Of a DNA stretch of 64,000 nucleotides, positions 8,176 to 17,030 are shown piece by piece. The translations under genes and the position numbers were made by a program. Source of the DNA: Micromonospora_I sp040659735 (GTDB lineage Bacteria; Actinomycetota; Actinomycetes; Mycobacteriales; Micromonosporaceae); NCBI RefSeq assembly GCF_040659735.1, contig NZ_JBFANZ010000015.1, positions 62,001 through 126,000 on the forward strand. Reading direction: 5' to 3'. Position 1 is the stretch's first letter. Each line of letters starts with the position of its first letter. The notes below the pieces were generated by a model. That model had not been told where the DNA came from and did not search any database. It saw nothing but the letters and a program-made list of their open reading frames with translations.

Positions 8176-11109
8176 GTGCGCACACCATCGCGTGCGTCCG
8201 CCGGGACCACAGCGCTGCTGGTCGCAGCCGCGCTGGTCCTGGCCGCCGGATCCGGCAGCCAGGCGGCACCAGGGGGCCGACCGGCGGCCGAAGCCGAGCC
8301 AGTACAAGTCCCGGGCGACCATGCCCAGGACAAGAGCAGGGACAACCGCAAGGGCAGGGTGTCGCCCACGGCGCGGCAGCGGGACCGGGCCGACGCGCTC
8401 GGCGCCCGGGCCCGCTGGACCTCGTTCGGCACGCCCTCGACGCTCACCTCCACCGGCAAGCCTCTGGCGACCGGCCTACCGGCCGAGCCCGTCGCCGGCG
8501 CCCGCGCCTACGTCGACGCCAACCGCGAGCTGCTGGGCCTCTCCGCGGACGGCGCCCAGTCGCTGGAGCTGCTGACCGTCGCGCCGATGGGCGAGGGTGC
8601 CACCGTCCTGTTCCGGCAACGCTTCGGAGATCTCCCGGCGGCGGTCGACGGCATCCTCTCCGTCGGACTGCGTAAGGGGACCGTCTGGCACGTCTCCTCG
8701 TCGCTGGCCCGCGATGGCGCGGCGCCCGCACCGGCGACCTTGTCGCAGACGCGGGCCGAGGAGATCGCCAGGAGCGACGCCGGCCTGCCTGCGGCGCGGA
8801 TCCTCCGTACCCAGTTGGTGGCCGTGCCGACCGCCGACCGCGGCCCCCGGGCGGCCTATCAGGTCGTGCTCGGCGCCGACCTGTCCGGTGCGGAGCCGGA
8901 AGCCTTCACCAGCTACGTCGACGGGCGCGACGGAGATGTGCTGGTGCGGGAGAACCTGGTGGACCACCACGGCGACAACCCGGAGTGGGAGGTCTTCCCC
9001 AACTCGCCGTCGACCGACTACTCGTCGAAAGACACCCGGGACCGCTGGTGCTTCGCGCCGAGACCGGGCTGTGACGAGGTGGTCCGCACCTCCGCCTCGC
9101 CGCTGCCCTGGGACGTCGACCCGGTGACCGGCCAGTCGACCAACACGACCCGCGGCAACAACGCGATCGCGGTGCACAACTGGTTCAGCAACGACGCGTT
9201 GACCGTCGGCACCGAGACGGCGACCGCGCGGCCGAACCGCGACTACCGGTACCCGTGGACGAACCAGTGGTACGAACAGAAGTGCAACCCGGAGGTGTTC
9301 AACTCGCCTCAGCGCAACGACCTCGACGCGGCCCGGGCCAACCTGTTCGCCATGCACAACCGCATGCACGACTGGTCCTACCACCTCGGCTTCACCGAGG
9401 CCACCTGGAACATGCAGAACGACAACTCCGGCCGGGGCGGCCTCGGCAACGACCCGGAGCAGGGCAACGCGCAGGCCGGTGGGGTCAGCGGCGGGCCGCC
9501 GGACTTCGCGGCCCGCGACAACGCCAACCAGATCACCTTCCCCGACGGCGTCGCTCCGATCACCAACATGTACCTGTGGCAGCCGATCGCCGGTTCCTTC
9601 TACGCCCCCTGTGTGGACGGTGACTACGACATGTCGGTCATCGCCCACGAGTACACCCACGCGATCACCAACCGGATGATCGCCGGCCCGAGCGCCGGGG
9701 TCAGCTCGCCGCAGGGGATGAGCGAGAGCTGGTCCGACCAGCTCGCTATGGAGTACCTCTACGAGCACGGGTACGCCCCGGCGGGCCGCCGCGGCTTCAC
9801 CATCGGCGAGTACGCCACCGGCGACGCGGGCGCCGGCATCCGCAACTACAACATGAGCGTCAGCCCGCTCAACTACAGCCACATCGACTACGACTTCGTC
9901 GGGCTGCAGGTGCACGCCTCGGGCGAGGTGTGGAGCGCCACCAACGTCGACATCCGCAGCGCGATGATGCGGCGCTACGGCGCCGGCAACTCGCTCCTGC
10001 AGAAGGCGTGCGCGAAGGGCATCGTCCCGGTCACCGCCTGCCCCGGCAACCGGCGCTGGATTCAGCTCGTGTTCGACTCGTTCCTGCTGATGGCGGTCAG
10101 TCAGGTCAGCATGGTCGACGCTCGGGACGCGATGCTCGCCGCCGACCGGATCCGCTTCGGCGGAGCGAACCAGGACCTGCTCTGGAACGCGTTCGCGCAG
10201 CGCGGCCTCGGCGAGGGCGCCAGCAGCATCGGGCACACCGACGTCGACCCGGTGCCGAGCTTCGCGTCGCCGCACGCCAAGGAGGCGACGGTGCGGTTCC
10301 GGCCGGTGGGCGACCGTGCGGCCATCGCGGGTGCGCAGTTGTTCGTCGGCGACTACCAGGCCCGGGCGGTGCCGGTGGCCGACACGGATCCGGCGACCGC
10401 GCTGACCGGCGAGGTCAAGCTGGTGCCGGGCACGTACGAGTTCGTCGCCCGGGCGCCGGGACGCGGACATGTCCGGCTCGGCCCGGTCACCGTCAAGGCC
10501 GGCCAGGTACGCGACCTTCCGGTGGAGATGCGCCTCAATCTGGCCTCGGGCGCGGCCGGCGCAGCAGTCTCCGGTGACGGCATCAACCTCGACAAGGTCG
10601 TCGACGACGATGAGGCGACGAACTGGGCGTCGCTCAACAGTCCGGTCGCGGGCAAGCAGGTGACGGTTGACCTGGCCGGTGGCGCCCAGCAGGTGGGTCG
10701 GGTCCAGGTCAGCGCGATGCTGAGGCCGACGATTCCGACCGACGCCGACAACGGCAACCAGAGCCGGTTCTCCGCGCTGCGGCAGTTCCGGGTCCTCGCC
10801 TGCGAGGCGAAGGGTGCTGTCACCTGTTCGGCCACGGCCGACTTCCGCCCGGTCTACACCAGCCCGGTCGACGCGTTCCCCTCGGTCGCGCCACGCCCCC
10901 GGGCGCCGGAGCTGATCATCCGGTCGTTCGACATCCCCCGCACCACGGCGACCCACCTGCGGTTCGAGGTGGTCACCAACCAGTGCACCGGGGCCCCGGA
11001 CTACGCCGGCGAGCAGGACGCCGACCCGCGCGCCAACACCGACTGCACGACGGCGAGCCCACAGGCGCTGAACGTGCGCGTGGCGGAGTTCCAGGCGTTC
11101 GCCAAGTAA
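8176..11109 (+). CDS. Secreted M36 (fungalysin) metalloprotease with C-terminal discoidin-like domain
   Basis: A 977-residue secreted protein. The GTG start follows AAGGAGG and opens a signal peptide (TTALLVAAALVLAAGSGSQA). An FTP-type propeptide follows (about 75-260). The catalytic domain holds HEYTH at residues 491-495 (two zinc-binding His and the catalytic Glu) and the downstream GMSESWSDQ motif (Glu 517, third zinc ligand), the M36 hallmark. After the protease domain come a beta-rich carboxypeptidase-regulatory-like segment and, at about 790-975, an F5/8 (discoidin-like) domain (DKVVDDDEATNWAS). Secreted with its propeptide, it would degrade extracellular protein. A strong hairpin follows the stop. 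Confidence 0.92.
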   Translation: MRTPSRASAGTTALLVAAALVLAAGSGSQAAPGGRPAAEAEPVQVPGDHAQDKSRDNRKGRVSPTARQRDRADALGARARWTSFGTPSTLTSTGKPLATGLPAEPVAGARAYVDANRELLGLSADGAQSLELLTVAPMGEGATVLFRQRFGDLPAAVDGILSVGLRKGTVWHVSSSLARDGAAPAPATLSQTRAEEIARSDAGLPAARILRTQLVAVPTADRGPRAAYQVVLGADLSGAEPEAFTSYVDGRDGDVLVRENLVDHHGDNPEWEVFPNSPSTDYSSKDTRDRWCFAPRPGCDEVVRTSASPLPWDVDPVTGQSTNTTRGNNAIAVHNWFSNDALTVGTETATARPNRDYRYPWTNQWYEQKCNPEVFNSPQRNDLDAARANLFAMHNRMHDWSYHLGFTEATWNMQNDNSGRGGLGNDPEQGNAQAGGVSGGPPDFAARDNANQITFPDGVAPITNMYLWQPIAGSFYAPCVDGDYDMSVIAHEYTHAITNRMIAGPSAGVSSPQGMSESWSDQLAMEYLYEHGYAPAGRRGFTIGEYATGDAGAGIRNYNMSVSPLNYSHIDYDFVGLQVHASGEVWSATNVDIRSAMMRRYGAGNSLLQKACAKGIVPVTACPGNRRWIQLVFDSFLLMAVSQVSMVDARDAMLAADRIRFGGANQDLLWNAFAQRGLGEGASSIGHTDVDPVPSFASPHAKEATVRFRPVGDRAAIAGAQLFVGDYQARAVPVADTDPATALTGEVKLVPGTYEFVARAPGRGHVRLGPVTVKAGQVRDLPVEMRLNLASGAAGAAVSGDGINLDKVVDDDEATNWASLNSPVAGKQVTVDLAGGAQQVGRVQVSAMLRPTIPTDADNGNQSRFSALRQFRVLACEAKGAVTCSATADFRPVYTSPVDAFPSVAPRPRAPELIIRSFDIPRTTATHLRFEVVTNQCTGAPDYAGEQDADPRANTDCTTASPQALNVRVAEFQAFAK

Positions 11110-11130
11110 CCCGACGAACGGGATAAGGCC

Positions 11131-11160
11131 AGGGGGCGTACCGGAAGGTGCGCCCCCTGC
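11131..11160 (+). terminator. Hairpin terminator after the M36 protease
   Basis: CAGGGGGCG at 11131-11139 pairs perfectly with CGCCCCCTG at 11152-11160, and the loop contains a further ACC/GGT pair. It starts 21 bp after the stop codon. No long T run follows, as is usual in high-GC actinobacteria. Confidence 0.75.
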
Positions 11161-11354
11161 GCCGTCCGAGCTCTCGTATCTGGCCCGAACTAACATCCGT
11201 CGGCTCGAGAGCTGGCCTCCGGCCAACGACTCGGCGTGAGGAGCGGCTGTGAGCAGGGCGGCGGCGACGGGCGCACGGAGCGAGCAGATCCCCGCCGCTT
11301 GACAGAACCCCTAGGGACACCTCCCCAGCGGCATCTCACACGGCGGCTGCCGTA

Positions 11355-11990
11355 CTAGCCGTCGCAGGTGCTGGCGAGGCCGGCGAGCAGCACGCGCAGC
11401 CCGTACTCGAATTGCTGGTCGTGGTCCTGCTTGGCGAGTTCCGCGCCGACCTCGCGGACGGTGGGCAGGAGTCGGCCGACGGAGACCTCGTTCAGCGAGC
11501 CCTCGGGCGGCTGGGCCGCGGGGTGGCTGCCGAAGTAGTCGCGGAGCTCGAACTGCAGGCTGCCCAGGACGTACGCGGTGACGATCCGGTACGCGCGGGC
11601 GGTCTCGGCGGGGTCGAATCCGGCGGCGCGCAGGGCGCGGAAGCCGCCCTCGACGAAGGCGAGCGCATCCGGGGTACGGGGCGGAAAGCGTCCGATCAGC
11701 GGGGCGGCGTTCGGGTGCCGCAGCGCGCTGCGCCGTAGCGCGCACATCATGTGTCGGATCACCGCCTGCCAGTCGAGCGTGGCGGCGGGCGGCTCGACCT
11801 CGCCGAACAGCAGTTGGGTGACCGCCTCCAGCACCGTGTCCTTGTCGGGGAAGTGGTGGTAGACCGCCATCGGTCCGGTGCCGAGTTCGGTGGCGAGGCG
11901 GCGCATGGTCAGGCCGTCGATGCCCTCGGCGTCGATGACGGTGAGCGCGGCGGACGCGATGGAACGTTCGGTCAGTCGCCGTACGGCCAT
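11355..11990 (-). CDS. TetR-family transcriptional repressor
   Basis: A 211-residue regulator. The N-terminal HTH is clear: IDAEGIDGLTMRRLATELG, then GPMAVYHHFPDKDTVLEAV, the TetR recognition helix and YxHFxxKxxL motif. The C-terminal ligand domain (residues 80-205) has the TetR_C pattern with RAAGFDPAETARAYRIV. The start (ATG, MAVRRLTERSI) lies 31 bp from a perfect palindrome at 12021-12039 that is very probably its operator. Across that operator, divergently, is a chemotaxis receptor gene, the likely regulatory target besides itself. The inducer is unknown. Confidence 0.9.
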   Translation of the reverse strand: MAVRRLTERSIASAALTVIDAEGIDGLTMRRLATELGTGPMAVYHHFPDKDTVLEAVTQLLFGEVEPPAATLDWQAVIRHMMCALRRSALRHPNAAPLIGRFPPRTPDALAFVEGGFRALRAAGFDPAETARAYRIVTAYVLGSLQFELRDYFGSHPAAQPPEGSLNEVSVGRLLPTVREVGAELAKQDHDQQFEYGLRVLLAGLASTCDG

Positions 11991-12020
11991 ATCGACCCTT
12001 TCTGTACAACCGAAATTCCT

Positions 12021-12039
12021 AAACGTACGGCGTACGTTT
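12021..12039. promoter_or_regulatory. Operator palindrome between tetR and the chemotaxis receptor gene
   Basis: The arms AAACGTACG and CGTACGTTT are perfect inverted repeats around one central base. The site lies 31 bp upstream of the TetR start and 68 bp upstream of the divergent receptor gene. Its size and symmetry fit binding of a TetR dimer, giving autoregulation and possibly control of the receptor. Confidence 0.75.
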
Positions 12040-12106
12040 CCGACGGTACGGGCGAATCAATTCCTCGGGCGCGCCCCGACCCCGTACCTCCACCAAAGGT
12101 GATGCC

Positions 12107-13738
12107 ATGTCCGCTCACTTCTCCACACCGCCCGATCGCCATGCACGCGGGCTCCTGGCACGCCTGATCGGCGATCGTTCGCTCAACACAAAGATTTTGC
12201 TGATCATTGGTGTGATGACGGCGGTCGCTGGAACCATCGGCGTGTTGTCGGTCAACCGGATGAGCCAACTGAACGACGAGGTCACGCAGGTCTACGAGAG
12301 CGGCCTGCTGCCCGTCCAGCGCATCGACAAGGTGATGCTGGACATCGCCGAGGGACGCCGCAACGTGCTCAACCACGCCGTGGCGCTGTCCGACGAGGAC
12401 AAGGACACGTACGAGGAGACGATCCGGAAGCTGGACGACCAGCTCAATACCGACCTCGACGCGTACGCGTCGAACACCACGGTGGCCCAGCTGGTTCCGC
12501 AGGTGCGTGAGGCGTGGGCGAACTACGCGAAGGTCCGCGACGAACAGATGTTGCCGGCGAGCCGGCGGGACGACATGGCCGGGTTCTCGAAGATCCGCGA
12601 CGAGGTTGCCGCGCCGCATGCCCAAAAGGCGGCGGAGACCGCGCAGCAGATCGCCGATGCGGAGAGCGTCGACGCGAAGCGGCGCCTGGACAAGGCGCGC
12701 GCGGCGTACTCGTCGGCCCGCACCACGACGATCGTGGTCCTGGTCACCGGTGTGTTGATCGCGCTGGTGTTCGGCCTCTACATCGCCCGGATGATCGTTG
12801 AGGCGGTCCGCAAGGTGGCACATGTGGCGGAGGGCCTCGCCGAGGGGGACCTCACGCGCAGCGCCGGGGTGCGGCAGCGCGACGAGGTCGGCCGCATGGC
12901 CGGCCAGCTCGACACGGCCACGCACCGGCTGCGGGAGGCCATCGGCCGGATCGGCGGCAACAGCGAGACGCTCGCGGGCGCCGCCCAGGAGCTGTCCGCG
13001 GTGAGCACGCAGATCGCCGGCAGCGCCGACGAGGTCAGCGGGCGGGCCGGCGCGGTGGCGGCCGCCGCGGAGCAGGTCTCGCGCAATGTGGAGACGGTGT
13101 CGGCCGGCGCCGAGGAGATGGGCGCGTCGATCCGCGAGATCGCCAACAACGCGACCGACGCCGCCAGGGTGGCCCAGACCGCGGTCGAGGTCACGGAGTC
13201 CGCGAACGCGACCGTGACCAAGCTCGGCGAGTCCAGCGGCGAGATCGGGAACGTGGTCAAGCTGATTACCTCGATCGCCGAGCAGACCAACCTGCTGGCG
13301 CTCAACGCCACGATCGAGGCGGCCCGCGCCGGCGAGCTCGGCAAGGGCTTCGCCGTCGTCGCCAGCGAGGTCAAGGACCTGGCGCAGGCGACCTCGCGGG
13401 CGACCGAGGACATCTCCGGGAAGATCGGGGCGATCCAGGGCGACGCGCAGGCGGCGGTGGAGGCGATCCGGCGCATCGCCGAGGTCATTGACAAGATCGA
13501 CGGCTACTCGTCCACTATCGCCTCCGCGGTCGAGGAGCAGACCGCGACGACCAGCGAGATCAGCCGTAACGTCGCGGAGGCCGCGAGCGGCACCACCGAG
13601 ATCGCTCAGAACGTCACGAACGTCGCGACGGCCGCCGGGGCGACCAGTCTCGGAGTCGGCGAGTCCCGCAAGGCCGCGGAGCAGTTGGCGCAGATGTCCA
13701 GCGAGCTGCAGCAGCTGGTTGCCGGGTTCCGGATCTGA
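12107..13738 (+). CDS. Methyl-accepting chemotaxis protein
   Basis: A 543-residue receptor. Membrane helix 1 is at about residues 28-50 (ILLIIGVMTAVAGTIGVL). A helical-bundle sensor domain of the 4HB type follows to about residue 200, then membrane helix 2 (TTIVVLVTGVLIALVFGLYI), a HAMP linker (RMIVEAVRKVAHVAEGLAEG) and a long cytoplasmic signalling coiled coil. The hairpin tip is intact: ITSIAEQTNLLALNATIEAA, followed by RAGELGKGFAVVASEVKDLA. No chemotaxis kinase or flagellar gene is in the window, so its partner must be elsewhere. It is divergent from a TetR gene with a shared operator. Confidence 0.93.
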   Translation: MSAHFSTPPDRHARGLLARLIGDRSLNTKILLIIGVMTAVAGTIGVLSVNRMSQLNDEVTQVYESGLLPVQRIDKVMLDIAEGRRNVLNHAVALSDEDKDTYEETIRKLDDQLNTDLDAYASNTTVAQLVPQVREAWANYAKVRDEQMLPASRRDDMAGFSKIRDEVAAPHAQKAAETAQQIADAESVDAKRRLDKARAAYSSARTTTIVVLVTGVLIALVFGLYIARMIVEAVRKVAHVAEGLAEGDLTRSAGVRQRDEVGRMAGQLDTATHRLREAIGRIGGNSETLAGAAQELSAVSTQIAGSADEVSGRAGAVAAAAEQVSRNVETVSAGAEEMGASIREIANNATDAARVAQTAVEVTESANATVTKLGESSGEIGNVVKLITSIAEQTNLLALNATIEAARAGELGKGFAVVASEVKDLAQATSRATEDISGKIGAIQGDAQAAVEAIRRIAEVIDKIDGYSSTIASAVEEQTATTSEISRNVAEAASGTTEIAQNVTNVATAAGATSLGVGESRKAAEQLAQMSSELQQLVAGFRI

Positions 13739-13743
13739 CGTAC

Positions 13744-13774
13744 GCCGGGGGCGGCGTTCCGCGCCGTCCCCCGG
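13744..13774 (+). terminator. Hairpin terminator after the chemotaxis receptor
   Basis: GCCGGGGGCGGCG and CGCCGTCCCCCGGC form a GC-rich stem with one bulge, starting about 6 bp after the stop. Confidence 0.65.
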
Positions 13775-13904
13775 CCACTGCCGACCTGACGCGGCGGGCG
13801 CGGCCGACGACTGTCACGCGGCGATGGCCGGCACGCCATGGGTGGCTTGGACCGGGTCAGGGCTCTCGCGGTGTCGAACGCGAACTGTTGATCAAGGTGC
13901 CCGA

Positions 13905-14147
13905 TCAAGGATCGGTCGGCTCCGGGATGCTCTGGAAGCCGCTCGCGCGAGTGAGATAGGACCGTGTGCCGCGCCGGACGATGTCTCCGCGCACGGAAAC
14001 CTGCAGCATCTCCTGATGGGCGCGAACCGCCGTCTCGTAGTCGCTGCCGGCAAGCTCCACCCAGATCCGTCGCAGCCGATCGTCGCCTTCAGTCGTGCCG
14101 GCGACGGTCACCTCGCCTGCCGCGGACCCCTCGCGATAGAGCCACAC
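13905..14147 (-). pseudogene. Probable C-terminal remnant of a larger hypothetical protein
   Basis: The frame encodes about 80 residues from a GTG, and continues open upstream to about 14290 without a usable start. The sequence looks like real protein: RRIWVELAGSDYETAVRAHQ, then VSVRGDIVRRGTRSYLTRASGF. I recall similar endings on larger actinobacterial hypothetical proteins, so this is probably a truncated 3' fragment. It overlaps an opposing toxin fragment only at the low-quality ends. No N-terminal domain is found nearby. Confidence 0.4.
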
Positions 14148-14412
14148 GACGTTACCGACGACCAGCGAGTCTTCTTCGGCGGAGCGTGCCCGCAGTTCCT
14201 GTGCGGCCGACGCGTGGCTGCGCCTCAGAAGCGGTAGGCAGTTGCCCCAGGACGTGACGCTGCTGGAGCATGAGCTGGCCGAATCTCGCTACTATCGCGA
14301 TCATCCGGGCGCTACCTATCAGGAGGCGCACGCGGCGGCCAACGAGATGTCCAACTGGCAACGGCAGATTCCTGATCCGACGTTCGAAGACTTTGCGGAG
14401 CCCTGGGGGTAA
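14140..14412 (+). pseudogene. Remnant of polymorphic toxin C-terminus
   Basis: An open frame with no start codon (a stop lies at 14137-14139). The last 57 codons read as a conserved toxin end: LPQDVTLLEHELAESRYYRD, then HPGATYQEAHAAANEMSNW. This pattern, known to me from the C-termini of large secreted polymorphic or RHS-type toxins, appears here without any N-terminal secretion domain. The small gene that follows 6 bp later looks like its immunity partner. Together they look like a toxin tip with its immunity gene left after loss of the main toxin gene. The exact toxin activity is unknown. Confidence 0.5.
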
Positions 14413-14417
14413 CGGCA

Positions 14418-14648
14418 GTGGGCATGATGGTGACCGCTCGGAAGCTGGTGGATGGGCCCGGCGAGGTGCGCTATGAGTTCGGCTTCGACAGGGATTTCAA
14501 TCGTGTGCTGGTAATCGACAAGGAGACGTGGGAGGTGCGCGCGGAGGACGGCAACTTCGACGCCGCCGCCGGAGCAATCTCCTCGAAGATCAAAAAGGCG
14601 TGGCGCGAAAGCGGCGACTTCCCGCCCGGTGCTCTCTTCGCAAGCTGA
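14418..14648 (+). CDS. Small immunity-like protein
   Basis: A 76-residue protein starting at GTG (ATG at 14424 is an alternative). Sequence features: EVRYEFGFDRDFNRVLVIDK, then a strand and helix ending AISSKIKKAWRESGDFP. Its position directly after a toxin C-terminal fragment, small size and mixed alpha/beta composition suggest an immunity protein. No named family was recognised. It may survive because it protects against intact toxins from relatives. Confidence 0.6.
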   Translation: MGMMVTARKLVDGPGEVRYEFGFDRDFNRVLVIDKETWEVRAEDGNFDAAAGAISSKIKKAWRESGDFPPGALFAS

Positions 14649-14957
14649 CCGCGCCGCGAATCGGGCTCACGTCTCATACCGGATTACCATCGGTCGATGC
14701 GGCAATTCCGTCGTGTGGATGGCCGTAGGTGCGGCCGTTCTGGATCTATACGGGATTTTCGCGGGGGTAGACCATTCAGTTCGGGTCGCGTTGCTTTCCC
14801 TGACCGGCACCGATCAGGTTGCTGACAGGATCTCCTTGGCCCTCCGTGTCCGCCGTGTCGATCAGATCGCGGGACGCTCATACACGCTGACGCCCGACGA
14901 GATCACTTGCCCAACCCCAACACGGGCACGTGTCCGGTAGATCGAAATATAGACATC
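14649..14957. other. Intergenic, no convincing gene
   Basis: About 310 bp. One plus-strand frame (VVWMAVGAAVLDLYGIFAG) is hydrophobic but lacks a sensible start and codon bias; it may be debris from the same decayed locus. The GC content is lower than in neighbouring genes. Confidence 0.35.
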
Positions 14958-14987
14958 TTGACGAGGCGATGAACTTCTGAGTAGCGT
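14958..14987 (+). promoter_or_regulatory. Candidate chitinase promoter
   Basis: TTGACG at 14958-14963 and TAGCGT at 14982-14987 are separated by 18 bp, resembling a housekeeping sigma promoter. They lie about 50 bp upstream of the chitinase start. This is a pattern match only. Confidence 0.4.
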
Positions 14988-15001
14988 CTCACTACGTTTC
15001 T

Positions 15002-15012
15002 GGAAAGTTTCC
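15002..15012. promoter_or_regulatory. Candidate operator GGAAAGTTTCC upstream of chitinase
   Basis: A perfect 5-bp inverted repeat with one central base, between the candidate promoter and the ribosome site GGGGAG (15022-15027). Its position downstream of the -10 would suit a repressor. The identity of the regulator is unknown. Confidence 0.4.
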
Positions 15013-15034
15013 TAACTGTTTGGGGAGACGCCAC

Positions 15035-16666
<1,632 letters not shown>

Positions 16667-16685
16667 GCCAACGCAGCCGCAGGCA

Positions 16686-16720
16686 GGGGCGGGGAGTCGG
16701 CGTTGCCGGCTCCCCGCCCC
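16686..16720 (+). terminator. Hairpin terminator after chitinase
   Basis: GGGGCGGGGAG and CTCCCCGCCCC form a perfect GC-rich stem, extended inside by GGC/GCC. It lies 20 bp after the stop. Confidence 0.8.
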
Positions 16721-16770
16721 GCTGCGTATATCGGTGGCCCGGATCGACGCTCCTGGCTACCGTGATCGGC

Positions 16771-16869
16771 ATGTTCGCCACGGTTGGATTCGCGCGCCCC
16801 GCAGGCACCTGCCTGCCCGGCGCCGTCGCCGTGTGCGTGGGACGGCTGGATAACGGCGCGCGAGGCTGA
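16771..16869 (+). other. Possible short leader ORF upstream of the divergent tuf gene
   Basis: A 32-codon frame starting MFATVGFARPAGTC. A TAnnnT element (TACCGT, 16758-16763) lies just before it, so the message could begin at or near its ATG. Its stop touches the hairpin at 16869-16906. It could be a regulatory leader peptide for the EF-Tu gene; it could also be chance. Confidence 0.25.
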
Positions 16870-16906
16870 CCCTCCTCCCGGACCAGCAGAACCCACGGAG
16901 GAGGGT
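16869..16906 (+). promoter_or_regulatory. Leader hairpin upstream of the divergent tuf gene
   Basis: ACCCTCCTCC at 16869-16878 pairs perfectly with GGAGGAGGGT at 16897-16906 around an 18-nt loop. The 3' arm contains a GGAGGAGG Shine-Dalgarno-like stretch. It lies 125 bp upstream of the EF-Tu start. A role in attenuation is inferred. Confidence 0.45.
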
Positions 16907-17030
16907 GGCCCGGATTCCCGGCGCCACCTGATCGTGGTGTCCGGACGCGCGGTTCTGGCGCGGTCGACTCAGGGGTGGCGCCCCGGCCGCGTACGTCGTC
17001 CGCCAACCGTCTCTCCTTTGAGGACGCATC

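Noticed and set aside
8476..11226. Very long open frame on the minus strand opposite the M36 protease
   Set aside because: It is the antisense shadow of a well-supported metalloprotease; composition is Arg/Val/Gly-rich without domains, as expected from high-GC codon bias.
14629..14940. Plus-strand frame with VVWMAVGAAVLDLYGIFAG
   Set aside because: It begins inside the previous gene, lacks codon bias and has no recognisable domain; treated as intergenic.
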